A stretch of 64,000 nt of DNA, taken from NCBI GenBank assembly GCA_907163375.1, contig CAJQUW010000947.1, forward strand, positions 124,001-188,000. Reading direction: 5' to 3'. The translations under genes were made by a program, and so were the position numbers. Source of the stretch: Prostheceraeus crozeri. Taxonomy: Eukaryota; Platyhelminthes; Polycladida; Euryleptidae. The notes under the pieces were generated by a model that saw nothing but the letters and a program-made list of their open reading frames with translations, searched no databases and was not told the origin of the DNA. Numbering within the stretch: position 1 is the stretch's first letter; each line of letters starts with the position of its first letter. Below are positions 47,468-57,284 of this stretch, piece after piece.

Positions 47468-48667
47468 TACCGTACGGCCATCCAGACAATCATCTACCTC
47501 CACCCAAGAGACAGAAACTTTCTCCTTCTCCGTCCGGCGATGTCTGATGATGAATGCTTCCTCTCTGTTGTGGTTGATGTTTTGCTTTTTCGCTCCATGG
47601 CGTTTTCTATGGGGTGTTGTGAGTGAGTGCCTTGTAACATGCGTCCAATTCCCGATCACTTCATATCATGACTTGCATATCAACTGGTTTTTCCTGACGT
47701 TGTTTTCTCCCTGTAGAGTTTCCGACACATCAGTGACTTTGTTTTCTCCCTGCATATCAGTGACTTTGTTTTCTCCCTGCATATCAGTGACTTTGTTTTC
47801 TCCGGTAATGTGAGCCATAAAGACTTTGTTTTCTGCTACCATCAGTATTAACTATGTGCGGTGCTATGAAAATCGGTTGTGATGATGAATAACATATCAT
47901 GCACATACTGTGTCGTTTTTCTTTTGACATAAAGATGGAAGTCTAACTCATTAGACAGAAGTAAAAATTTTAATCATTTTGTAAGATGGGTAGGGTTAGA
48001 AATAAAGTTGTTGACTGTAAGTTAGAATTAAAGTTATACCCATGTCGCTGTTTGTAAGATAGGTGAAATATAAAATGAAGTCAGAATCACTTCACTGTTT
48101 TTAAAGTTAGCAATAAAGTTGACGTTTGTAAAGTTAGAAATAAAGTTATCACCATGTCGCTGTTTGTAAGATAGGTGAAATATAAATGAAGTTAGAATCA
48201 CTTCATTGTTTGCAAAGTTAGAAATAGAGTTGATGATTGTAAAGTTTGAATTAATGTTAAAATCATTTCACTGTTTGTACAGTTTGTAAGATAGGTGAAA
48301 TATAAAATGAAGTCATAACTATTTCACTATTTGCAAGATAAGTGAAGTATAAAATAAAGTCAAAATCATGTTTGAAATTGTAAGTTAACATCCTCACCAA
48401 CGAATGTAACATCATGACAATTTCTTCGGCTTAGAAAACATTAACCACTTTGCTGACTCATGTCTATAAATACCTCTGACTCATGAAGGGCTAAGGCGTC
48501 AGTCATATGAATCTAATCAGTCTTGTTCAACCTTTTCACCGACATGTGTGTGGGCGTTATTTATCAGACAAAGCGATGGCGCCTCACGTCAGACAGCGGG
48601 ACCTTTTCACCGACAAGTGTGTGGACGATAGTTCATTGCGATGACTCATTCAAAACACATCATGTGA
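47468..48667. repeat. Non-coding repeats between polB and the TBP gene
   Basis: A 27-bp unit gactttgttttctccctgca and following, four times at 47,694-47,815. A unit of about 120 bp with gtaagataggtgaaatataa at 47,985-48,370. A pair with cttttcaccgaca at 48,532 and 48,602. No gene. Confidence 0.7.
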
Positions 48668-49207
48668 TTAACACGATTCTATTAACTGTGACTCATACAG
48701 ATAACGCATTAAAGATTTAACAATGTCAGCTACTTTACTGATATCACGTAAACCAGTCATGATACAATGTCCGTTGTGAAACACTGCAATATGTACAGGA
48801 TGCCACTTCCGAATCAGAGCAGCAGGAAAGAGTTCAGTTTCATAAAATATGCAATGATTACTGGTTTTAATGTTGGCTAGATTCACTAACATCTTCAATT
48901 GAACAGACACTACTATATTCTTCAATGTCAGGGGACTGAGGCGCAGATGAGGCATGAGTGTTCGCATTTTCTTGACGACTTCGTAACACATGGACTGCAT
49001 CACGAAATGAGAAAGGTTTCCTAGGACTTGGATTTTGCCGCAGCGAAAGATTTGAAGATTTCGACCGTTGCTCATGCGAATGACCAACATTTGCGGACGA
49101 CCGCGATGATAGACTGAATCGAGTAGATGGGTATGCAACTGTTCTAAATCGATGTCTCTTCTGAGATTCATTTCGCGCATGGCGTTGATGATGCGGATGG
49201 GGAGCAT
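48668..49207 (-). CDS. TATA-binding protein homologue (two-lobed TBP fold)
   Basis: 179 codons, the size of the conserved TBP core. The first lobe (residues about 20-80) has DLEQLHTHLLDSVYHRG, then FRCGKIQVLGNLS, matching TBP's DLK...NAEYNPKR and FSSGKMVCTGAKS. The second (about 95-175) has KNIVVSVQLKM, then ETELFPAALIRKW and VFHNGHCIMTGLRD, matching QNIVASCDVKF, EPELFPGLIYRM and FVSGKIVLTGAK. It is thus a real TBP relative, strongly diverged. It would direct transcription from the element's TATA boxes, three of which are visible. Its 5' two thirds overlap another long open frame (48,867-49,565). Confidence 0.85.
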   Translation of the reverse strand: MLPIRIINAMREMNLRRDIDLEQLHTHLLDSVYHRGRPQMLVIRMSNGRNLQIFRCGKIQVLGNLSHFVMQSMCYEVVKKMRTLMPHLRLSPLTLKNIVVSVQLKMLVNLANIKTSNHCIFYETELFPAALIRKWHPVHIAVFHNGHCIMTGLRDISKVADIVKSLMRYLYESQLIESC

Positions 49208-49565
49208 GACTCACAAATGACATGAGGGTGGTGTGAACTTCCCTTTTATACTTTTCCCATGAGGGTTTTGGAATCACAATGTAGCAGTAATCATTATGTA
49301 GAATCATCTCTTGAATGCGAATAAATACAATGTCGTCTCCTACGTTAATGACACGACAAGACTTGGATAGGATTGCGCGATGCAACCTTCGTAGATGAAA
49401 GCGTTCTAGAGTTATCTGAAGTTGACGTTTCGTATCATGAAATGTAACACATTGACTTTTCCATGATACATGGAGCCATGCTGATAATTTCCACATGATT
49501 AAAACTTGAGTGAAGAAGGGTATGCCTAAGAAAGAAGGAGAGAGAGTCATGTTCATGTGTGGCAT
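48867..49565 (-). CDS. Unknown protein overlapping the TBP frame
   Basis: 232 codons in a different frame from TBP, overlapping it over 341 bp. The N-terminal half (ITLERFHLRRLHRAILSKSC, then VGDDIVFIRIQEMILHND and YCYIVIPKPSWEKYKREV) has the same flavour as the family B proteins at 49,655-50,267. The C-terminal half, inside the overlap, is His/Ser/Arg-rich low complexity and may be no more than the TBP frame read out of phase. The upstream half is probably real coding sequence. Confidence 0.4.
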   Translation of the reverse strand: MPHMNMTLSPSFLGIPFFTQVLIMWKLSAWLHVSWKSQCVTFHDTKRQLQITLERFHLRRLHRAILSKSCRVINVGDDIVFIRIQEMILHNDYCYIVIPKPSWEKYKREVHTTLMSFVSHAPHPHHQRHARNESQKRHRFRTVAYPSTRFSLSSRSSANVGHSHEQRSKSSNLSLRQNPSPRKPFSFRDAVHVLRSRQENANTHASSAPQSPDIEEYSSVCSIEDVSESSQH

Positions 49566-49654
49566 GGTGAGTGTACATTTTCTTTCTTGATACGGTGGCC
49601 GTTAGGCCGTGGTCTCATAAAGACCGGTGGCGCGTTCTCATTGTGAGGAGAGTG

Positions 49655-50267
49655 TTACTGTAGTTGATCATCATCAACATTGACATCATTTTTAAAGGTG
49701 ATGGAGACAAGATAGGGATTCAACGTAAACAACCTTCCGTCCCTGCGCGGACCCATGTAGATGGTTTGAATTTTAATTTCGAAGGAGTAGAATCCTTTTC
49801 CCAAAATGGGGTGTGGTTTGCAATTGAGTAAGCCGAATTCGCTACCCTCCTTTTCATGGATGATGAGACATGTATCGTCTTTCCATGATGGGAATTTGTG
49901 ACCGCTTCCCATTGTGTCGAACAATTTCCTTGGGAATGGTGAGATTTTCTTTCAGGAATGTTTCAAGAGTATTGAATTGTAACCGTGTCCAATAGTCTAA
50001 CGACACACACACGGCCAGTCCATACTTTGTTGACATAATCTTTAGATAATCTATCCGTTGACTTGGAGTTTTTATGGTTACGGCTTCTCCATGATGAGTT
50101 ATCTTTTGATTGAAAGCATTTTTACCCGATGCTAAAGTAAGGGAGTTCAGTGTACCCAGTGCGAGAGCAGAGGAGTTGATGGCTTCGAGCAACTGCATGG
50201 TTAGCGCAAGGACGGAAATGATTGCCATGCGCTCAGTCGTCCGTTTTATAAGCAGACCTAGCTCCAA
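49655..50267 (-). CDS. Unknown protein, family B member 2 (in two frames)
   Basis: Two overlapping frames (49,854-50,267 and 49,655-49,924). The first has a short hydrophobic start (IISVLALTMQLLEAI), then VCVSLDYWTRLQFNTLETFL and LTIPKEIV. The second has DDTCLIIHEK and FYSFEIKIQTIYMGPRRDG. Both parts parallel the pair at 56,497-57,206 in order and sequence. The SLDYW-plus-helix part loosely recalls PC4-type single-strand DNA-binding proteins, but this is only a resemblance. Function unknown. Confidence 0.45.
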
Positions 50268-50536
50268 TCACATGCGTTTCCATTTCCTCGTTTTCCCTGT
50301 CTTTGTTATGTGACAAAGAGTTATCACACGTGAACTTTTGACTGAGTGGGTGGAAACCTTCCCTCTTACAAAGTCGTTCTATTCTTCAAAAAGACTTGAG
50401 TGACACACCCTTCTAGTGAACAAAGACGCATTCATTTATCTAACAAAGAGCCTGATAGTAATGCACAAAGCGCAATGACTCATGTTGCTCTATACACGAT
50501 TACAAAATACTCAGTGAAAAGAAAACTTTATTGCAT

Positions 50537-50983
50537 CTACACAATGTGTCGCGCATCAAACAAAGTCGTGGATGTAAACACACTCAGTTGAATCATGATA
50601 TGTTTAACAACGTACGCATTTCCTTCCAACGTCTCTGCTATTCTCTCCATAATTTTCTCCATATGACGACCATAAAATTGATCACTAAGAGTAATCCATT
50701 CTGTGCAAAAAGATCCAAAACGAAGTGGTTTTTGTAAATCTTTCAACTCTATATAAGCAACGAGTCTACCCTTTACATCTTGAGGTTGTAAACTCTCCAT
50801 CAATCTTTTGAAGAGAAGAAGGCTTTCAGTGAGCACTACTTTCATATCATTCATCTTCATTTTAAATGTAAGTTTCCAATCTTGTAAAAATCCATCGAAT
50901 CCTTGTTGATCAAGTGTCAAATGACACATGTGGTTACTTAAGGTACGATGCGCCATCATAAACGTTGTAACTATAGATTTCAC
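50537..50983 (-). CDS. Unknown protein, family A member 2
   Basis: 148 codons. It contains LTLDQQGFDGFLQDWKLTFK, then LFKRLMESLQPQDVKGRLVA, YIELKDLQ and WITLSDQFYGRHMEKIMERI. It shares RLMESL--DVKGRLVA-IE with the frame at 57,930-58,280 and the DxFYxRHMxKI ending with 41,676-42,128. It is a whole frame of unknown function. It lies directly upstream of the family B pair on the same strand, an order also seen in the copy at 56,497-58,280. Confidence 0.6.
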   Translation of the reverse strand: MKSIVTTFMMAHRTLSNHMCHLTLDQQGFDGFLQDWKLTFKMKMNDMKVVLTESLLLFKRLMESLQPQDVKGRLVAYIELKDLQKPLRFGSFCTEWITLSDQFYGRHMEKIMERIAETLEGNAYVVKHIMIQLSVFTSTTLFDARHIV

Positions 50984-51107
50984 ATTGCGTCAATGACTTC
51001 CACTATGAATAAAACAGAAATAACAATCATGTTCCACTGTAAGTTTATTCAACACCAGACAAAATTGACAAGTACAGAATACACTTCATAAAATGATCAT
51101 CACTCAT

Positions 51108-51645
51108 TCACAAGGAGTAAAAACATGTTTTACATAGACCCATGCTGTTGACAATAATATAGATACAGTTCATAAACGTCATAGAGACTACAATGCCAGC
51201 GTGAAGAGAGTTTTGCAATGTAGGTAGCTTTATTTCTAGTATTTCAATGGGATGATGGTCTGTACAGGTGATGTCTCTCACCGAAACATATAGCCATGTC
51301 AAAAACCATTTCATCTCTAAACTTCTTTTGATCACAATGCATATGATAGTCTTGTCATCATGGAAAATATAAATTATCAATGTGGAACTGAAGTGTTGTT
51401 GCTTCTCGTTCTGAATCCTGTCCTAATATTTTAACAATATGAAAACCTGAAAACCACCGTTTGAAATCACTTATCAAATAAGTTTCATTTACAAATCCAA
51501 TATGAATCAAAATAGAAGGATCAAGTCCATGCACATGACGTCGTGACCATTCGTCTTTGTGTGGAGGACAGTAGGCAAATCTATGATATACACTAACAAC
51601 AGTTTGATCACTTTCTCTCATTGCAATAGCACTCAATTTCTGCAT
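51108..51645 (-). CDS. Unknown protein(s), possibly a third family B member (in two frames)
   Basis: Frames 51,358-51,645 (SVYHRFAYCPPHKDEWSRRH) and 51,108-51,380 (DDKTIICIVIKRSLEMKWFL, then YVSVRDITCTDHHPIEIL) overlap by 23 bp. The phrase DDKTIICIVIK resembles DDTCLIIHEK of family B member 2. The end of the second frame is hydrophobic. I cannot name a family. Confidence 0.35.
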
Positions 51646-51700
51646 GGGTGTTCCCTCACTGTCTATGAAGATGACAACCTACAATATCAAAAAGACTTCA

Positions 51701-51875
51701 TTACAAAATAATACATTGAGCAGGAACTTTACAAGGATGTCTGTCCTTTACATAACAAAAGATACATACAACATGATGACAATGTTTTATTTCAACATAA
51801 CGCGCAAGGCCGCGTTTTCCACATTCACTACATACTAACTGATTACAATACTTAAGATTTCTCTTTGGTGGTAAC
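51701..51875 (-). CDS. Cys/His-rich coding fragment cut by the LTR insertion
   Basis: About 57 codons with VCSECGKRGLARYVEIKHCH, then VVCIFCYVKDRHPCK, a zinc-ribbon/RING-like Cys/His pattern, ending at a stop at 51,701. At 51,875 it meets the end of the LTR retrotransposon, whose other end abuts the coding fragment at 56,497-56,738. The insertion therefore interrupted a gene of element 2. Confidence 0.5.
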
Positions 51876-52042
51876 TGTAGTAATATCTTATAGCCCCTGA
51901 GTCGGCAAGGGAAAACCAGCGTGCGTGGCGAGAACGATAGTGTCTCTATCGACAAATCAAATAGACCAATATACGAACAATTCTGCAATCCACTATCAGT
52001 GGTACAGATAAACAACTAAGCAATATACATCATTCTTCTACA
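51876..52042 (-). repeat. 3' LTR of the gypsy element
   Basis: 167 bp, identical to 56,330-56,496. Confidence 0.95.
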
Positions 52043-52172
52043 TCTCCCCTTTTAACAAACATTGTCATTTCACAGTAGGCGTATACAGTCATCGGTGTGT
52101 GTGAACAGTTCGGATCACATGATGATACATTAAACTGCAAATCAATTCAAGGCATGCAATTCAGAGGAAGCA

Positions 52173-55100
52173 CTAATCACTATTAAAGATGTAACGATTA
52201 GGCGGAATAACTGGTCGACCTGATCGTGTCACGTAACAGTTCGTCTGAGGCGAATAGTCATCTGTTGCTGACACCACATTCGATTGAGATGCTGCATCCT
52301 GGAGAGGGTCTGGTATTCTCGAGATAATTGCAGATGAATCTTCTCTCGTCTTCTCTTCCTCCCCCGACCGAACCGGAGATGATGATGAAGAATACTCTCC
52401 GTGAAGCGTCCACGAGTTTCGCCCTTGGTCGAATGAATCGCTGAACTCGTCTCCTTCTCTCGAAGAACACGCTGACATCGACTTCGTCATCAATACCAGT
52501 GCCAAACGATTTCGACGTATCCGGCTGCTACCAGAAGCTACAATAAAAGATCGGGGTTGCTCCGCCCGAGCAATAATATGTCCTATTCGTTTCAAGTCTC
52601 TAATCCAAACCAAATCATTAATTCCCAACTCCGGTAGTTCGCTAGTTCGATAGCGTTTGTCAAAATTTCTTTTTTGTTTCATGCGGTAGGATTCTTCCTT
52701 CTTGCGTAAATTATCCTCATTTGCAATTTCCGGTTTCAGCTTGGAAGGTATCACAGGTATTCTGGTTTGAAGCATTCTATTCATCAATAATTGACAGGGA
52801 GCTTTGCCGTTGATCAGAGGAGCAGTTCGGTATGCCAATAATGCCATGTAAGGGTCTGGATTTTTTCTCAGTAAGTTCTTTACTGTTCTAACTGCTCTTT
52901 CTGCTTCACCGTTAGCTTGAGGGAACCTTGGGGAACTGGTTTCATGCTTGAAGGAGTATATCTGAGCGAATTTCCTGAATTCTTCAGAATTGTATTGAGG
53001 CCCATTATCAGAAATAACAGTTTCTGGTATTCCTTGGCAGGCAAAAATGCTTTTCAAACAGTTGACTAGATGCTCTGTCGTATAACCTTTCATTTCTCTG
53101 ATTTCGATCCAACGGGAATAGTAATCAACAACAAGAGCATAAGTTCGGCTAGCGTGCTCAAAAATGTCGGATCCAACTTTCTGCCATGCATTGGAAGGAA
53201 ATTCAGTAGGAATTAGAGGCTCCTTCCTTTCAGACCTGTTTTTCAAACAAACAGCGCAATTTGAAACAAAGTTCGCAATATGTTTTGAAATTTTAGGCCA
53301 CCAAACAGCGTCTTTTGCTTTGGCACGACATTTAGATATCCCTAAATGGCCATCATGCAGTCTTGAGAGTACATCATCCCTTAGACATTTTGGAATAACA
53401 ATACGTTCATTGTAGAGAAGGATACTGTCGATAATTGTAAAATGTGATCGATCATCCCAGAGCTGATTCAAGTGGGGTTCTGTTGGTCTATACTTCGGCC
53501 AACCGCCTGTAACGTATGTCTTGATTTCCTGGATGTCCTCGTCGTTGTGCTGTGCTGTTATAATTTCGGATAGTTTCTGAGGTGATGCCGGAAGTTTCGA
53601 AACTGTGTGCCTTGCAAAGTGCTGAATTTCCGAGATAAATTCAATTTCTGACACTGTCGGGTTTTCTTGTGACACTCGTGATAACGCATCAGCAGTGTAT
53701 TGAAAGCTTCCTGGTACATATCTGACATTGGGCGAATACCTCATCATCCTAAGTCGGAATCTCTGTATTCTAGCGGGAATTTTCGATAAATCTGTAGTAC
53801 TGAGTAAAGGAACGAGCGGTTTGTGATCGGTTTCCAGATGGAAGTTCAAACCAAGGACGTATTCACTAAATCTTTCACATGCCCAACAGGACGCCAGGGC
53901 TTCTTTTTCAATAACTGCATACCTCTGTTCCGTGTCTGTTAAGGATCTAGAGGCAAAACATACCGGTCGTCTTGCTCCATCGTGTAACTGTAGAAGAACG
54001 GCTCCGATTCCAGTTGATGAGGCGTCCGCTGAGATAATAGTTTCTCTACGTGGGTCATAAGAGGCCAATGTTTCCGACGAAGTCAACATTCTTTTTATCT
54101 GTTCGAATGCTCGCTCTTGGCCGAAGCTCCATGTCCATTCATTATCGTCTTTCAATAGCTGGCGCAGTGGTTCATTGATCTGAGACAGTCGAGGGATAAA
54201 TTTTCCAAGATGGTTTACCATTCCCATGAATCTCTGAAGTTCCTTTATATTTCTGGGCGGGGGAAAATTTCGAATGGCATCAGTCTTTTGTGGGTCAATA
54301 CTAATTCCTTGCTCGTCGATGATATTTCCTAAAAACTTAATGGAATTTTTGGAAAATTCACATTTGTCACACTTCAGCGTTAGACCGGATTCTTGCAATC
54401 TACTTAAAACTTGATGTAGTCGCGAATCGTGTTCGTTGCGATTGGCACCGTGGACCAAGATATCGTCCATGTGACAAATAACTCCCTCGAGACCTTCTAA
54501 GATCCCTGACATGGTACGTTGAAAGATTTCTGGCGCCGACGAAATACCGAATGGCAGGCGGTTATATCTATACCTTCCGAACGGTGTCAAAAATGTAGTT
54601 AAATTCTTCGATTCCTCATCAAGAGGTATTTGCCAGAATCCACTGTTGGCATCAAGTTTGCTAAATACAGTACTTCTCCCCAGTTTTGCTAAGCTGGCAT
54701 CCACGGAAGCCATCGGGTGAATTTCACGTTCTACTGATCTGTTCAAATTCGTCAAATCAACACAAATTCTTACTTTCTTATTGGCTTTCGGTACGCATAC
54801 GAGTCCAGAACACCATTCAGTTGGCTCCGTGACCGGCGATATGACTCCAAGTTCCATCATTCTTTGTATTTCCATCTTAACTTCGGGCAAAAGTGGGTGG
54901 GCTATTCTTCTGGGTGTGAATATTTGTATTGGCTTAGATTCGGGTCTCAATGTGATATGATATTCTGTATTCAGCTTTCCTAATCCGTTGAATAAATTAG
55001 GGTATCTCACTTTGAAATCTTTTAAAGAACTTCCGACAACTTCATTAATTGCAGTCCGAGTAACTAGATTCAGTTTTTCGCAGGCCACCTTACTCAGGAG

Positions 55101-55382
55101 AGAGTATCTCTGATTTCTGAGAACGTACAAAACCTCGGAACAGCTGTTACCTCCGATGGTCAGGGTCGCTTCTATAACTCCGATCGGTCTCAATTCTGTA
55201 CCACCGGGTCCTTGGAGACATTTATCGATGTGTGTCAATGATTCTACGTCGAGCCAAGGGACTGTATCACTCAATATGGAGACCGCCGCACCTGTGTCTA
55301 ACTTGAATGCCGTTTTTCGACCATTAACCTGAACGTTTGCGGTCCAAAAGCTATTGGAATTGCAGTCCACTGTTTCACCCAA
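52173..55382 (-). CDS. pol: Gypsy Pol polyprotein: protease, reverse transcriptase, RNase H, integrase
   Basis: 1,069 codons. Aspartic protease FKLDTGAAVSIL near residue 29; reverse transcriptase with FSKLDANSGFWQIPL (Asp244) and CHMDDILVHG (about 303-312); RNase H IISADASSTGIGAVLLQ and ETDHKPLV. The integrase has the HHCC finger (HDGHLGISKCRAKAKDAVWW, then CAVCLKNR) and a DDE core with SDIFEHASRTYALVVD, VISDNGPQYNSEEF and FPQANGEAERAVRT. The frame starts 18 bp after gag, so it is probably reached from the gag message, as is usual in the family. The C-terminal tail is Ser-rich and unassigned. Confidence 0.95.
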   Translation of the reverse strand: MGETVDCNSNSFWTANVQVNGRKTAFKLDTGAAVSILSDTVPWLDVESLTHIDKCLQGPGGTELRPIGVIEATLTIGGNSCSEVLYVLRNQRYSLLSKVACEKLNLVTRTAINEVVGSSLKDFKVRYPNLFNGLGKLNTEYHITLRPESKPIQIFTPRRIAHPLLPEVKMEIQRMMELGVISPVTEPTEWCSGLVCVPKANKKVRICVDLTNLNRSVEREIHPMASVDASLAKLGRSTVFSKLDANSGFWQIPLDEESKNLTTFLTPFGRYRYNRLPFGISSAPEIFQRTMSGILEGLEGVICHMDDILVHGANRNEHDSRLHQVLSRLQESGLTLKCDKCEFSKNSIKFLGNIIDEQGISIDPQKTDAIRNFPPPRNIKELQRFMGMVNHLGKFIPRLSQINEPLRQLLKDDNEWTWSFGQERAFEQIKRMLTSSETLASYDPRRETIISADASSTGIGAVLLQLHDGARRPVCFASRSLTDTEQRYAVIEKEALASCWACERFSEYVLGLNFHLETDHKPLVPLLSTTDLSKIPARIQRFRLRMMRYSPNVRYVPGSFQYTADALSRVSQENPTVSEIEFISEIQHFARHTVSKLPASPQKLSEIITAQHNDEDIQEIKTYVTGGWPKYRPTEPHLNQLWDDRSHFTIIDSILLYNERIVIPKCLRDDVLSRLHDGHLGISKCRAKAKDAVWWPKISKHIANFVSNCAVCLKNRSERKEPLIPTEFPSNAWQKVGSDIFEHASRTYALVVDYYSRWIEIREMKGYTTEHLVNCLKSIFACQGIPETVISDNGPQYNSEEFRKFAQIYSFKHETSSPRFPQANGEAERAVRTVKNLLRKNPDPYMALLAYRTAPLINGKAPCQLLMNRMLQTRIPVIPSKLKPEIANEDNLRKKEESYRMKQKRNFDKRYRTSELPELGINDLVWIRDLKRIGHIIARAEQPRSFIVASGSSRIRRNRLALVLMTKSMSACSSREGDEFSDSFDQGRNSWTLHGEYSSSSSPVRSGEEEKTREDSSAIISRIPDPLQDAASQSNVVSATDDYSPQTNCYVTRSGRPVIPPNRYIFNSD

Positions 55383-55400
55383 AAATGTACTTTCGTCATA

Positions 55401-56294
55401 CTACTCATTGTTCCTTTCCGTTCCCTCAGCTATGTTTAACTCATTAACTTTAGAAGCTAGATTTGGGGATCTCATTCGCAATCTGTAGGCTTTTACAAAA
55501 TGTCCCCGGTTTGAGCAGTGATGACAAATAGCGTTCTTAGCAGGACAATTTTCTCGTTCATGATACTTCATAGCACAAAAGCGGCATAATTTTGTATAGC
55601 TAGTGCTACCACTGGTTGTAGGACCTCTGTTCGATAGTAAACTGTTGGTAAGGCGTCTGTTTGCGAAACTTTGGTTTACAGTTTGCTTGCTTTGTTTGAC
55701 AAAATCAACAGATTCTTTATTACCCCGAACTACTTCGCGATTTAGTTTCCTCGATTCATGTTGGCGGCTTAAGGTAACTGCTTCTTCGAGAGTCAAATGA
55801 GCTTTTCCTTGGAGCCGATCAGACAAACCCTCGTCATTTACCCCGACAACGATCCTGTCGCGTATCAACTCTTCTCGTAGTGCACCATATTTACACTCTG
55901 CAGCTAATTTGAATAAATCTTGTATAAAATCATCAATTGTTTCCCCATCTCTCTGGCTGCGTTTATTGAACTTTGCTCTAAGAACTATTGTGTTTTTCCG
56001 CGCTTCAAAATACGAGTCGAAGGCATCTATCATGTCCTCGAATGTTGCGACAGTCTCATCGACATTGAGAGTAGACAGAATATCGTCAGCAGAATTGCCT
56101 ACGGCGTACAATAGTGTGCTCACTTGTTCATTTTCCGGTTTTAGGTTCAGTTGAGAAGCAATTCTATACCTTTCAAACCGTCTGCGCCATGTTGGCCATA
56201 CTTCAGCTTGTGTAATAGTGGATTGGGGCAATGGATCAGGCAATGGAATTCCAGATGGGTTTCCGAAAGTTCCCGCAGGTTTATCTTCGGTCAT
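55401..56294 (-). CDS. gag: Gypsy Gag protein
   Basis: 297 codons. The capsid-like part (WPTWRRRFERYRIASQLNLK, then FEDMIDAFDSYFEARKNTIV and FNKRSQRDGETIDDFIQDLF) is followed by a basic linker. The nucleocapsid has two Cys/His knuckles (CRFCAMKYHERENCP and CHHCSNRGHF). It is open from its ATG 36 bp inside the 5' LTR border to the stop just before pol. Confidence 0.9.
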   Translation of the reverse strand: MTEDKPAGTFGNPSGIPLPDPLPQSTITQAEVWPTWRRRFERYRIASQLNLKPENEQVSTLLYAVGNSADDILSTLNVDETVATFEDMIDAFDSYFEARKNTIVLRAKFNKRSQRDGETIDDFIQDLFKLAAECKYGALREELIRDRIVVGVNDEGLSDRLQGKAHLTLEEAVTLSRQHESRKLNREVVRGNKESVDFVKQSKQTVNQSFANRRLTNSLLSNRGPTTSGSTSYTKLCRFCAMKYHERENCPAKNAICHHCSNRGHFVKAYRLRMRSPNLASKVNELNIAEGTERNNE

Positions 56295-56329
56295 TGTTCA
56301 GTTCACGTCCACGTTTACCGCTGCCACCA

Positions 56330-56496
56330 TGTAGTAATATCTTATAGCCCCTGAGTCGGCAAGGGAAAACCAGCGTGCGTGGCGAGAACGATAGTGTCTC
56401 TATCGACAAATCAAATAGACCAATATACGAACAATTCTGCAATCCACTATCAGTGGTACAGATAAACAACTAAGCAATATACATCATTCTTCTACA
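56330..56496 (-). repeat. 5' LTR of the gypsy element
   Basis: 167 bp, identical to 51,876-52,042; followed on the minus strand by tggtggcagcgg, a likely primer-binding site. Confidence 0.95.
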
Positions 56497-57206
56497 GTAA
56501 CACCATCTTTCTTTGATGTGCGACGACGTTTAGGTTTACTGACAGGTTCTTGAAACTCTTTGACACAAGAATCAATGACTTTCTCAATGTGATCAAGTCC
56601 TGTTAACTCAGGTTGATGATGAATTTGAGCAATGCGCAAATTGAGAGAAATCAAATTACCGTCAGATTGATGAGGTCCCACATAAACAGCAAGCACCTCA
56701 ATATAAAATGAATATAAGTCTGCACCTAACGATGACAATTCTGTTTCAACTGATTATTCAACTGTCACTCCTGAAGTGACTTTACGATACTTGCTTTGTA
56801 AAATATAGCAGCGAGTGCCGCGATACAATGGTTTATAATAAGAAGTTTTCTTTTCTGGCGACAACTGTAATAGTTCAGTAGGAATAAGAGCCTTTTGCCT
56901 CACAAAGTCTTCTAAAATGTCAAGCTGCTGACGCAACCAATTATCAATAGGGATACTCAGGTTTTGACCGCAACGATTTACTTGCGTATCCACTTTTGGT
57001 AAGTATACCGCCGGCGTTTGAAGATAGAGTCGAACACCGTTGTAGCGCACTTGTTGTTTGTAGGTAGGATAGCCGTGAATTACCTTTTCAATTTTCGGAT
57101 TCCACAGCTCGAGATGTTGAGGATTCAGTGATGCAGCAGTTGGAGTAGGATTCATGGCCATGGCAGTCTGCAACGAAAGAATACCACTAAGTACATTCAT
57201 GATCAT
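56497..57206 (-). CDS. Unknown protein, family B member 1 (in two frames, cut by the LTR element)
   Basis: Frame 56,754-57,206 has a hydrophobic start (LSGILSLQTAMAMNP), LYLQTPAVYLPKVDTQVNRC, LSIPIDNWLRQQLDILEDFV and RGTRCYILQSK. Frame 56,497-56,738 has LYSFYIEVLAVYVGPHQSDG and a basic end with PKRRRTSKK. Order and motifs parallel family B member 2 at 49,655-50,267. The basic stretch could be a nuclear localisation signal. The gypsy insertion truncates it at 56,497. Function unknown. Confidence 0.5.
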
Positions 57207-57284
57207 CAGAGAAAAGAAAATTGTTAGCTTAGCAGTGACATATGAGGTGGCCCTTAAGAGGACCTTTTGGAGCGTTCACAGGAT

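Larger units (their letters stand above)
51876..56496 (-). mobile_element. Ty3/gypsy LTR retrotransposon, looks whole, very young, 4.6 kb
   Basis: Two 167-bp LTRs (51,876-52,042 and 56,330-56,496), which I read as identical, begin tgtag and end ctaca. A 5-bp duplication gtaac (51,871-51,875 and 56,497-56,501) flanks it. Gag and pol are open on the minus strand with Ty3/gypsy order (protease, RT, RNase H, integrase). A purine-rich tract precedes the 3' LTR (minus strand, just above 52,043). I see no break. It is nested in element 2. Confidence 0.95.

Noticed and set aside
53164-56154. Plus-strand frames within the gypsy element
   Set aside because: Antisense of gag and pol.
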